In this document: positions 17,003-25,912 of the stretch, in pieces
How the letters are laid out: each line of letters opens with the position of its first letter
Numbering within the stretch: position 1 is the first letter of the stretch
The notes under the pieces: generated by a model
Seen by the model: only the letters and a program-made list of their open reading frames with translations
What the model was told of the DNA's origin: nothing
The model's database searches: none
Position numbers and translations under genes: made by a program
Origin: Candidatus Eremiobacteraceae bacterium
GTDB taxonomy: Bacteria > Vulcanimicrobiota > Vulcanimicrobiia > Eremiobacterales > Eremiobacteraceae
DNA: 64,000 bases
Direction: 5' to 3'
Assembly (NCBI GenBank): GCA_036511855.1
Contig: DATCBN010000017.1
Location: forward strand, 1 to 64,000

Positions 17003-17431
17003 TTACCTGAGCGAAAGCGCCGCGTTCACAAGCGCCGGAACGTCGATAAGGTCCAGGCTGGACAGCTTTACGTTCACGCCTGAAGCCGCCCAAGTCAGGT
17101 GCCCTTCTTGCCGGAAGTACGGTCCGGTGCGCGTGTACGTGGCCGGGAACCCGTTCACGAAAAGCGCGTCCGGACCGAACGATTGCACCGAAGGCCCGTT
17201 GTCGGCTTGCGCGGACTCTTCGATGTTCAGCGTCTCCTCGCTCATCCTGTAGACGAGCCGCAAATCGGTGGGGTTTCCTTGCGCGTCTTTGGCCAGCACA
17301 GTGACTTGCTGCAGTTTCGCCGAGTCCGGCATGACGTAGATATGGAAGGCCGCGGCGTTCTGCAACGCGGCGAGCTGGGTGTCGGGCGACCCCGACGCGA
17401 GAAGTGCGGCTGCAATGAGGGCGAAAATCAT
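17003..17431 (-). CDS. Small exported DUF4367-like protein
   Basis: 142 residues from ATG 17431, with AGGGA ribosome site 5 nt upstream and only 7 nt after the oppF stop, so it is the last gene of the opp row. Short signal peptide (MIFALIAAALLASGSP). The body has the pattern VMPDSAKLQQVTVL, LRLVYRMSEETLNIEESAQ, VNGFPATYTRTG, GHLTWAASGVNVKLSS and a C-terminal LVNAAL helix. This resembles the DUF4367 fold found in anti-sigma and lipoprotein contexts, where a strand of Y/W-rich residues precedes a closing helix. Function unknown; assignment to DUF4367 is tentative. Confidence 0.6.
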   Translation of the reverse strand: MIFALIAAALLASGSPDTQLAALQNAAAFHIYVMPDSAKLQQVTVLAKDAQGNPTDLRLVYRMSEETLNIEESAQADNGPSVQSFGPDALFVNGFPATYTRTGPYFRQEGHLTWAASGVNVKLSSLDLIDVPALVNAALSLR

Positions 17432-17438
17432 AGCGTCC

Positions 17439-18510
17439 CTACGCGACCGGCGCGATGCGCGCCAACGTGGTTGGCCGAATCTGCGGCTGATCGCCCTTGA
17501 GCTCTTCGACTTTGTGGCAAGCCACCCAATGGCCGCCGTAATCGGTGAACTGCGGGATTTCGGTGACGCAGCGGTCGAACGCGATCGGGCATCGCGTGTG
17601 GAAGCGGCAACCGCTCGGCGGATTGACCGGCGAGGGGATATCGCCTTCCAGAATGATGCGCTCGCGCCGCGCCTCGATGCGCGGATCCGGAATGGGAATC
17701 GCCGAGAGTAGCGATTGCGTGTACGGATGAAGCGGCCGCTCGTACAGTTCGTCGCGATCGGCAAGCTCCATGAGCTTGCCCACATACATGACGGCGACAC
17801 GATCGGAGATGTGGCGCACCACCGAAAGGTCGTGCGCTATGAACAAGTAGGTGAGCCCGAGGCGATCCTGCAGATCTTGGAGCAGGTTCACGACTTGCGC
17901 TTGGATCGATACGTCGAGCGCGGACACCGGTTCGTCGGCCACGATGAACTTCGGGTTGACCGCAAGCGCCCTGGCGACGCCGATGCGCTGGCGTTGTCCG
18001 CCGGAAAATTCGTGCGGGTAACGGTTGGCGTGATACGGTGCGAGGCCCACCGTGCGCAGCAATTCGTTCACGCGATTGTCGACATCTTTGCCAAACGCGA
18101 GCTTGTGGATCTGGAGTGGTTCGGCGACGATGTCACCCACGGTCATCCGCGGATTGAGGCTTGCGTACGGATCTTGAAAGATGATCTGCATCTCGCGGCG
18201 CAATTCGCGCATGGCCGAGCGCTTGAGCGATGTGACGTCGATGCTGCCGCCTTCGAAGTAGACTTGGCCTTTGGTGGGCTCGACCAGCCGCAAGATGCAT
18301 CGTCCGACGGTGGTCTTGCCGGAGCCGGACTCGCCTACCAGGCCAAGCGTCTCGCCGCGTTTGATGTCGAACGTGACGCCGTCCACCGCTTTGACGTCCG
18401 CGACGTGGCGCGAGAACACGCCCGCCATGATGGGGAAATATTTCTCGAGGCCGCGCACGGCGACGAGCGTGTCGGGCGACACGCCGACTGCGGTCGGGGC
18501 GACGATGGTT

Positions 18511-18521
<11 letters not shown>
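17439..18521 (-). CDS. oppF: Oligopeptide ABC transporter ATP-binding protein OppF/DppF
   Basis: 360 residues from ATG 18521, overlapping oppD by 11 nt. Walker [16 protein letters not shown]-loop [22 protein letters not shown] signature [17 protein letters not shown], Walker [17 protein letters not shown]-loop FIAHDLS. The C-terminal oligopeptide-transporter extension has [17 protein letters not shown], with the Cys residues that can bind an iron-sulfur cluster in this subfamily. Pairs with OppD to power peptide (or nickel/peptide-like) uptake. Confidence 0.95.
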
Positions 18522-19566
<1,045 letters not shown>

Positions 19567-19597
19567 CAGACTAGGACGATGCTCCTAAGAACGGACA

Positions 19598-19617
19598 GGT
19601 CGCGCTCGAGCGCGACC
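19598..19617. repeat. Perfect 20-bp palindrome between oppC and oppD
   Basis: GGTCGCGCTCGAGCGCGACC reads the same on both strands. It lies in the only sizeable gap (88 nt) inside the opp operon, 31 nt before the oppD start. In mRNA it can form a GC-rich hairpin, a common device for uneven expression or mRNA stability within ABC-transporter operons. A protein-binding site is the alternative. Confidence 0.6.
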
Positions 19618-19654
19618 CTGCGCACCAATTTTTCACGCGGCACGCGCGTATTTC

Positions 19655-20575
19655 CTATCCACCGCGGCCTCGCGTCTTCGGATCGAGCGCGTCGCGGAGA
19701 CCTTCGCCGACGAAGTTGAACGCCACGACGGTCAACACGATGAGCAAGCCCGGGATGACGATGAGCCACGGAGCGGCGAGGGTTTCCGGATCCAGCGCCT
19801 TCTGAAGACTGTTGCCCCAACTCGGAGTGGGAATCTGCACGCCCAGCCCGAGGTAAGAGAGACCCGCTTCGGTCAGGATATTGTCGCCGATCGCGAGCGT
19901 GGCCGCAACGATGACCGGCGCGAGCGCGTTGGGCAGCAGATGACGCCATATGATGCGGCCGTCCTCGGCGCCCATAGCGCGAGCGGCCGCGACGAATTCG
20001 CGTTCGCGCAAGCTGAGGATCTGCCCGCGCACTAAACGTGAGACTCCCATCCACGAGAGCATGCCGATCACGAGCATGATGATGACGATGCTGAAGTTGT
20101 TCGTGACGGCTTCCACGGTTAAGATGAGGAAAAATGTGGGGAACGAAAGCATCATGTCGACGAAGCGCATCATCGACGCGTCGACCCAGCCGCCGTAAAA
20201 CGCCGAGATCGCGCCGTAGATCGTGCCGAATGTGATCGCCACCAGCATTGCGGAGAACCCGACTTCGAGCGAGACGCGAGCGCCGAACAACATGCGGGTG
20301 AAGTAGTCGCGGCCGTCCACATCGGTGCCGAAGAGATGGAGCCACGAGGGCTGTTGCGGAGTGCCCACTATGGTCATGTCCAAAGCGTTCGGATCGTAGC
20401 TGCTCAGGTGGTTGGCAAACACTGCGCACACGACGATGAGGCTAACCATCGCAAGGCCGACCAACGCCAACTTATTGCGAGCAAAACGACGCCATACGTC
20501 TGCGGTCATAGAGACGTGAGGCGGCATCTCCTGGTCGAGCGCTTCGAGCGAGCGAACCGGTTGCGTCGTCGCCAT
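19655..20575 (-). CDS. oppC: Oligopeptide ABC transporter permease OppC/DppC
   Basis: 306 residues with about six membrane helices. N-terminal OppC-type extension (DVWRRFARNKLALVGLAMVS), then HLFGTDVDGRDYFTRMLFGA, the DppC/OppC signature, and the EAA loop REFVAAARAMGAEDGRIIWR followed by HLLPNALAPVIV. C-terminal PTPSWGNSLQKA and FNFVGEGLRDALDPK, conserved in the family. Forms the heterodimeric channel with OppB. Start 3 nt after the oppB stop. Confidence 0.95.
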   Translation of the reverse strand: MATTQPVRSLEALDQEMPPHVSMTADVWRRFARNKLALVGLAMVSLIVVCAVFANHLSSYDPNALDMTIVGTPQQPSWLHLFGTDVDGRDYFTRMLFGARVSLEVGFSAMLVAITFGTIYGAISAFYGGWVDASMMRFVDMMLSFPTFFLILTVEAVTNNFSIVIIMLVIGMLSWMGVSRLVRGQILSLREREFVAAARAMGAEDGRIIWRHLLPNALAPVIVAATLAIGDNILTEAGLSYLGLGVQIPTPSWGNSLQKALDPETLAAPWLIVIPGLLIVLTVVAFNFVGEGLRDALDPKTRGRGG

Positions 20576-20578
20576 CGA

Positions 20579-21541
20579 TCAGTCGTACCGGATGCGTGGA
20601 TCGGCGGCTGCGTAGCCGATATCCGCGAGCAGATTGCCGAGCACGACGAGCGACGCCGAGAACAGCGTGATCCCCATGACCGTCGGATAATCGCGCTCGA
20701 AGATCGCGTTGAGGCCGAGATATCCCATGCCCGGTATCGAGAAGACGATCTCGGTGAAATACGCGCCGGTCAACAGCGCGGGCAGATAAAGCCCCACAAG
20801 CGTGATCACCGGCAACAATGCATTGCGCAGCGCGTGCTTATAGATGACCGTTCTTGGCGATAGCCCTTTCGCAGCCGCGGTCCGGATGTAATCTTCATCG
20901 AGCACGTCCAGCATCGAGGCGCGCTGGTAGCGCATCCATGAAGCGAGGCTCACGAACGTAAGCGTGGCGACGGGCAACACGAGATGGTGTATGCGATCGG
21001 CGAGATTGAAGCCGCTGGAGTCGATCTCGCTTAGACCCGATGATGGGAACCAGTGCAGCCGCACGGCGAATATCTCAAGGAGCACAATGCCCAACCAAAA
21101 CGTGGGCATGCCGTAGCCGATGAACGAGATCGCCGTCGTGAGATAATCCATGAACGAGTTCTTGTGCGTCGCCGCATAGATCGCCGCCGGAATCGCGATC
21201 AAGAGCGTGCACACGAACGAGAGGCTGATGAGCTGCAGCGTGGTGGGGAGTTTTTCCAAGATCTTGGTCATCACGGGCCGGCCGTCGATGAACGAAAAGC
21301 CGAGGCTTTGATTGAACACGAGATTATGCAGCCAGTAGAAATACTGCACGAACCAAGGTTTGTCCAGACCGAGCTGCTGCTTGATGAGCGCGACATCCAC
21401 CGGCGACATCGGCCGCGCTGAGTGCAGAAAAATGGAGCCTGTGCCGCCCGGCGCCAGCGCCATTATCGCGTACGAAATAATCGAGATTCCGAGCATCAGC
21501 GGAATCAGGCCGAGAAGGCGCCGGCCGAGGTAGTTGCTCAC
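20579..21541 (-). CDS. oppB: Oligopeptide ABC transporter permease OppB/DppB
   Basis: 320 residues from GTG 21541, 10 nt after oppA. N terminus YLGRRLLGLIPLMLGISII is typical of OppB. Other landmarks: GLDKPWFVQYFYWLHN, the DYIRTAAAKGLSPRTVIYKH EAA loop, and ALRNALLPVITLVGLYLPAL, then TEIVFSIPGMGYLG. About six membrane helices. Partner of OppC. Confidence 0.95.
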   Translation of the reverse strand: MSNYLGRRLLGLIPLMLGISIISYAIMALAPGGTGSIFLHSARPMSPVDVALIKQQLGLDKPWFVQYFYWLHNLVFNQSLGFSFIDGRPVMTKILEKLPTTLQLISLSFVCTLLIAIPAAIYAATHKNSFMDYLTTAISFIGYGMPTFWLGIVLLEIFAVRLHWFPSSGLSEIDSSGFNLADRIHHLVLPVATLTFVSLASWMRYQRASMLDVLDEDYIRTAAAKGLSPRTVIYKHALRNALLPVITLVGLYLPALLTGAYFTEIVFSIPGMGYLGLNAIFERDYPTVMGITLFSASLVVLGNLLADIGYAAADPRIRYD

Positions 21542-21551
21542 GACGCTGCTG

Positions 21552-23201
21552 CTACTGGGCCACCCACCACTTCGGAAGACTTAGCATCGTGTACTGGAAT
21601 CCAGGCCCCGCTTGCGCCGGATCGACGCCCTTGATGCGCGCATTCACCACGTTGCGATAGTATGGCGAGATCGACCACAGATACGGAACATCCTCGATCG
21701 CAAGATCCTGTACCTTGAAGTAGATGTCGCGCCGCTTGTTTTGGTTTGGCTCGATCTTTGCCGCGTCGAGCAGAGCATCCATCTTCGGGTTGCAGTAATG
21801 GGCGTAGTTGAGGCCGCCCGGCGGGAAGAACTTGCATCCCAAGATCTGAGACGGCTCCGGATCGGTGCTCAAACTTTCACCGCCCACGCCGACTTGGAAC
21901 TTTCCTGACGCTTCATTTTGATAGAAGACGTTGACCTCGGATTGCTTCGCAGTAGCGTTGATGCCGACCGACTTCAGATTGGCCTGGACGAACTCGAAAT
22001 CTTTGGCGCCGACGGCGTTGCCGGAGATGATGTCGACGGTGAGCGCGAGCTCCGTACCGTTCTTACTACGGTAGCCGTCCGGGCCCATCTTCCATCCGGC
22101 CGCGTCCAGAATCTGGCGGGCTTTTACCGGGTCGTACGGATACGCGGTTCTCGCGGCGGGGCTTACCGCCCACTGCGCAAGCGAGAACGGGCTGAACACC
22201 GGGATGTCTTCGTTATGGAAGAGCTTTTCGGCCTCGGTCTTGCGATCCCAAGCGTACATCATGGCCTTGCGCACGTTTATGTCGCCCATTATCGGATCGG
22301 TGAGGTTCGGTATCCACCAATCGAAGTTGTTGGAGAACGTGTGGATGTGCGTGAACCGGTTATCATCTTTCAGGGAGAGCCACTGCACGGAAGTGAGCTG
22401 ATACGGCATGTCCACTTCGCCGTTTTGCAGCGCGATCAGCTGCGCCTGTTCGTCTTGATACTCCTTGATGTACACTTCGTCGATGTACGGACGCCCATGC
22501 CACCACGTCTTGTTGCTTTCGAGCGTCATGTGGTCGTCGGATTTCCATTCGGAGACGATGTACGGACCCGAGCCCACGAACGACTTCGAGATGTCCAGAT
22601 GGCGCATGGATGCGTGCGACATCTTCCCGTATATGTGCACCGGGAGCGGCGCGTGGGGCACGCTTGCGAGGACATTTGCCAAAAACGCGGCGTCCGGCGC
22701 CTTCAACGTATAGACAACGGTCCACTTGTCAGGCGCTGTGAGGCTTGCGATCTCATCGTAGTCGGATTTGTATGGCGCTTGGGTTGCGGGATCCGACTCC
22801 AATTGATATTCGTACATGACGTCGGCGCTTGTGAGCGGCTGGCCGTCGCTCCACGTGGCGTTGTGGCGCAGGTGAAACGTGTAGGTCTTGCCGTCGTTCG
22901 AAAGCTCGTATTTTTCAGCAAGCCACGGCACGACTTCCATCTGAGGATTCACGTTGACCAAGGTATCGTAGGCCAAAACGAGATCGTTTTGCGATCCTTC
23001 CACGTTTGCGTAGATGGAAAGCAGCGTATCGGCCGCCGCGTCCGACCCGATCTTCAGCGTGCCGCCATAGTGCGGCGTGCCGGCCGCGGCGCCGCCGCTC
23101 GATTCGGGCGCGACGGCGGTGGACGTGTTTGTGCCGCCCGAACACCCTGCAAGAAGACATGCGCTCACCATTAGCGCGGTGAAGTGCGGAAGATGGCGCA
23201 T
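21552..23201 (-). CDS. oppA: Peptide ABC transporter substrate-binding lipoprotein (SBP family 5)
   Basis: 549 residues from ATG 23201. Lipoprotein signal peptide ends in the lipobox LLAGC (Cys about residue 20), then a Ser/Thr/Gly linker. Family 5 signatures include YGGTLKIGSDAAADTL near the start, YTFHLRHNATWSDGQPLTSADV and PYDPVKARQILDAAGW. It delivers peptides (or similar solutes) to the OppBC permease. First gene of the transporter proper; secG lies 23 nt upstream, possibly in the same transcript. The exact ligand cannot be read from sequence. Confidence 0.95.
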   Translation of the reverse strand: MRHLPHFTALMVSACLLAGCSGGTNTSTAVAPESSGGAAAGTPHYGGTLKIGSDAAADTLLSIYANVEGSQNDLVLAYDTLVNVNPQMEVVPWLAEKYELSNDGKTYTFHLRHNATWSDGQPLTSADVMYEYQLESDPATQAPYKSDYDEIASLTAPDKWTVVYTLKAPDAAFLANVLASVPHAPLPVHIYGKMSHASMRHLDISKSFVGSGPYIVSEWKSDDHMTLESNKTWWHGRPYIDEVYIKEYQDEQAQLIALQNGEVDMPYQLTSVQWLSLKDDNRFTHIHTFSNNFDWWIPNLTDPIMGDINVRKAMMYAWDRKTEAEKLFHNEDIPVFSPFSLAQWAVSPAARTAYPYDPVKARQILDAAGWKMGPDGYRSKNGTELALTVDIISGNAVGAKDFEFVQANLKSVGINATAKQSEVNVFYQNEASGKFQVGVGGESLSTDPEPSQILGCKFFPPGGLNYAHYCNPKMDALLDAAKIEPNQNKRRDIYFKVQDLAIEDVPYLWSISPYYRNVVNARIKGVDPAQAGPGFQYTMLSLPKWWVAQ

Positions 23202-23224
23202 GGCGTCCCCCGTAAAGTCTAAAG

Positions 23225-23593
23225 CTATCTGGTGATAAAGAAGAATGCGATGGCGAGTATGACAAATGCCCCGGCGAACGTGTTGGTGACGCGGCCGAGC
23301 TGTTGTTCGAGCCCGAGTCTGCCGTGATACGCCGATTCCATGCGCCCACCGATGCTGCCCGACAGTCCTTCGGTTTTCGTGGTCTGTGTGGACATGAGAC
23401 CTATCAACCCGACAGCCGCGACGATGAACAGCGACTGCACGAGCCAAAGGACCAGCGGATGCTGCATGCCCCACGTCTGCGGCGGGCCGAACAGGTTTGC
23501 CGGCGTCGCAAACGGCGCCGGGGTGGCGATGAGTGGCTTAGCTGTGGCGACGGCGGCCGCGGCAAGCGCGAAAAGTAAGGAGAACAAGGGCAA
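23225..23593 (-). CDS. secG: Preprotein translocase subunit SecG-like protein
   Basis: 122 residues, longer than usual SecG because of an N-terminal hydrophobic stretch of about 45 residues that looks like a signal peptide. The core matches SecG layout: a first membrane helix (LVQSLFIVAAVGLIGLM), a polar Gly-rich loop (TEGLSGSIGGRMESAYHG), the RVTNTFAGAF turn (compare LTRmTavlA), then the second helix FVILAIAFFFITR. SecG stimulates SecYEG protein export. The loop is less Gly/Ser-rich than usual, so assignment is good but not certain. A later Met (about residue 44) is another possible start. Confidence 0.65.
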   Translation of the reverse strand: MPLFSLLFALAAAAVATAKPLIATPAPFATPANLFGPPQTWGMQHPLVLWLVQSLFIVAAVGLIGLMSTQTTKTEGLSGSIGGRMESAYHGRLGLEQQLGRVTNTFAGAFVILAIAFFFITR

Positions 23594-23668
23594 TCGACTC
23601 CGTGACTGACGGTCGGCTTGGTGTATGTGCGAACGGCCGATTTGATTCGGGCGAATCGCCCCGAAACC

Positions 23669-24472
23669 CTACGCCAGAGCGGTCTCCAGCCGGCGGAGAA
23701 AGCCGATGATATGGTCTTGGAATTGCAGCAAACGCTCGCCGACCGTTATCAGATGGTCGGAGCCCTCGAGCACTTCTATATGCGAATCCGTCGAACCGAC
23801 GTGATCGCGGATAAAGACGGCGTTTCCGAACGGGGCGGTGGGATCGCCCTTCGAATGGATGATCAAGAGCGGCGCGCGAACCTGTTCGAGTTCATTTTTC
23901 ACCGTCTGCAGCACTTCGAGCACTGCCGGTGCGGCGTTGAACGGCACGGTCTTGTAGCCGACGACGTTGCCCTGCCATGCCGCGAAATTCGCCGGCACGT
24001 GCATGTCGGGCATCCACTGACTGAGCATCGGGAGAGCGCCCGCAACGAGAGGATCCAAGAACACCGGCGTTGATAGGCAGACGATGCCGCTGACATCGTG
24101 TTTTGTGTTGAGATGCAAGCTCAGCAGGCCACCCAACGAGAGTCCGGCCAGATAGACGCGCGAAAACCGGCTGCGCGCCTCGGCAAACGAACTCTCCGCC
24201 ATCTCGAAGTAGTCAGCGGCGGTCGTCCGCGCGAGATCTGAAGCGGTGGTCGCGTGGCCGGGCAAAACAGGACCGAGCGAGGGGAAGCCGTTCTCGTAGA
24301 GCATCTTGCCGAGATTGCGCACTTCGTACGGGCTACCAGTGAAGCCGTGCAACAACAGCACGCCCGGTCCACCGGCGTCGCCGAATGAAAATGGTTCGCC
24401 GCCTGCGAGGTATTTCACGAATGCAGGGCGCTCACGATGCCCGCGCCAATGGATGATTGATGCGAGAGCCAA
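23669..24472 (-). CDS. Alpha/beta-hydrolase, carboxylesterase / monoacylglycerol lipase type
   Basis: 267 residues. Oxyanion-hole motif LLLHGFTGSPYE at about residue 40, lid region PVLPGHATTASDL, nucleophile elbow AGLSLGGLLS (Ser), Asp in IIHSKGDPTAPF and catalytic His in EGSDHLITVGERL: a full triad in the order of Est30/EstD-like carboxylesterases. No signal peptide, so cytoplasmic. It lies upstream of secG and opp on the same strand, with a 75-nt gap. Likely substrates are short acyl esters or monoglycerides. Confidence 0.9.
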   Translation of the reverse strand: MALASIIHWRGHRERPAFVKYLAGGEPFSFGDAGGPGVLLLHGFTGSPYEVRNLGKMLYENGFPSLGPVLPGHATTASDLARTTAADYFEMAESSFAEARSRFSRVYLAGLSLGGLLSLHLNTKHDVSGIVCLSTPVFLDPLVAGALPMLSQWMPDMHVPANFAAWQGNVVGYKTVPFNAAPAVLEVLQTVKNELEQVRAPLLIIHSKGDPTAPFGNAVFIRDHVGSTDSHIEVLEGSDHLITVGERLLQFQDHIIGFLRRLETALA

Positions 24473-25116
24473 CGTCCGCGCACGAAGGCGCTACTTCGCC
24501 GTCCAACATCCTGCTCATTCGAGAGCATCGTGCGGCGATGGAATTTGCGAAAGCGCTTTCCACCATTTTCAATCCGTTCTTGTCCGCGACCGCGCTGTTC
24601 GTCATCGTTGCGCACGCCTTCTCGCGATCCACGGTGGAGTTCTGGAAGCTGTCCGCAGAAGGCCTCTTCTTCTTCACCATCGCCCCGCTCGCGTGCTTGC
24701 TCTACCTCTACGTCACCGGTCGCATCTCCGACTTCGACATGTCCGACAGGCCGGAGCGCGAGCGCGTGTTCGCCACGTTCGTCGTCATCTATTTCGTGGC
24801 GGCGATGACGCTGACCATCAATCACGCGCCGGTCCAATTCATCGCGATCACGTGGGGATACTGGGGCACCGCCGTGTTGACCATGATCATCACGCGCTGG
24901 TGGAAGATCAGCACGCACGCATTTGGGATCGCGGGTCCATTCGCCGTGATGTTCTTGCTTTTCCAATGGCAACCGCTGCCGTACGCCATCGTCGTGCCGC
25001 TCGTCTGCTGGGCGCGGGTCTACCTTCGCAGCCATACGCTTGCCCAAGTCATCACCGGCGCCGCCGTCGCGGTGCTTTCTACGGTGATTTTCTTCAAACT
25101 GTTTCATCTAGCCTGA
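24460..25116 (+). CDS. PAP2-like integral membrane protein
   Basis: About 218 residues from ATG 24460; another ATG at 24538 gives a shorter 192-residue protein starting right before the first helix. Around six membrane segments (e.g. FNPFLSATALFVIVAHAF, LFFFTIAPLACLLYLYV, AVLTMIITRWW). The C-terminal motif RVYLRSHTLAQVITGAA resembles the His-containing third motif of PAP2 phosphatases, while the earlier KxxxRP motif appears only as DMSDRPERER. It may act on polyprenyl or lipid phosphates, which would fit the neighbouring cell-wall genes. Convergent with murI, overlapping its 3' end by 23 nt. Confidence 0.65.
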   Translation: MREPTSAHEGATSPSNILLIREHRAAMEFAKALSTIFNPFLSATALFVIVAHAFSRSTVEFWKLSAEGLFFFTIAPLACLLYLYVTGRISDFDMSDRPERERVFATFVVIYFVAAMTLTINHAPVQFIAITWGYWGTAVLTMIITRWWKISTHAFGIAGPFAVMFLLFQWQPLPYAIVVPLVCWARVYLRSHTLAQVITGAAVAVLSTVIFFKLFHLA

Positions 25117-25900
25117 GCGCCACGTGTTTCAGGAAATCGATGCGGATGCCGCTGAGACTTTGTGCGTGGGCGGCGAATTCGTCCTTGTCGCCGCTCACCT
25201 CGAACGATATCGTTCCCGGACTTGCGTCGAGTCCGATTATCATCTGAGCGACCGCCGACGCGCACGCCGCTCCCGGGTCGACGAGTGCGACTCGCTCGCC
25301 CAAGGCGGACATAAACCAGGCTAACAGGTGCGGAAAATGCGTGCAACCGAGGATGACGGTATCGCAGGCCGCTCTGACGATAGGACCCGAGACCGAGGCG
25401 ACCGCGTCGCGCGCGCGCGCGCTGGCCCAGCCGCCCGATTCGACGATGGGCACGAGCGATGGGGCGGCGACCGACGTCACCTGCGCATCGGATCGAAACT
25501 TCAGAATCTCGCGCTCGAAGATTCCGCTTTTCACCGTGCCGTGCGTTGCGACGACGCCGATGCTGCCGTTCGACGAGGCTTCGACCGCCGCAGCAGCGCC
25601 GTAGCCGACCACGCCGACGATTGGCACGGGTGATGCCGGCCAGCCTTCGGCGTCGAATGCAGCGCACGTCGTACCGGATGCGACGATGATCACCGATGGG
25701 TCGTGCACGAGCAACCGGTCGACGCAAGCACTACCAAGGCGTGCGACGTCGGCCAATTCCCGTCCGCCGTACGGCACGTGCGCGGTGTCAGCGAAGTAGA
25801 CGATATCGGTGTCGGACGTCAGCGCGCGAAGCGCCGAAAGCACGGTAAGCCCGCCGAGCCCGGAATCCAGCATTGCGACTCGGCGACGCGGGGAACCCAT
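25094..25900 (-). CDS. murI: Glutamate racemase, first catalytic Cys replaced
   Basis: 268 residues. Opens with AMLDSGLGGLTVLSAL (family DSGvGGLtv, with the acid that assists proton transfer), YFADTAHVPYGGRE, and the second half has VILGCTHFPHLL with the second catalytic Cys. The first catalytic motif is usually ACNTAS; here it reads VASGTTCAAF, so the Cys-Asn pair is Ser-Gly and a Cys occurs four residues later. The enzyme normally makes D-glutamate for peptidoglycan, and its place after the amidase and GerMN genes agrees. Activity with the changed motif is uncertain. Confidence 0.85.
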   Translation of the reverse strand: MGSPRRRVAMLDSGLGGLTVLSALRALTSDTDIVYFADTAHVPYGGRELADVARLGSACVDRLLVHDPSVIIVASGTTCAAFDAEGWPASPVPIVGVVGYGAAAAVEASSNGSIGVVATHGTVKSGIFEREILKFRSDAQVTSVAAPSLVPIVESGGWASARARDAVASVSGPIVRAACDTVILGCTHFPHLLAWFMSALGERVALVDPGAACASAVAQMIIGLDASPGTISFEVSGDKDEFAAHAQSLSGIRIDFLKHVALRLDETV

Positions 25901-25912
25901 GCAATCGTCCTG

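Noticed and set aside
23645-23668. tRNA or terminator upstream of secG
   Set aside because: Only a 6-7 bp GC hairpin (GGGCGATTCGCCC) without tRNA arms or a T-tract.
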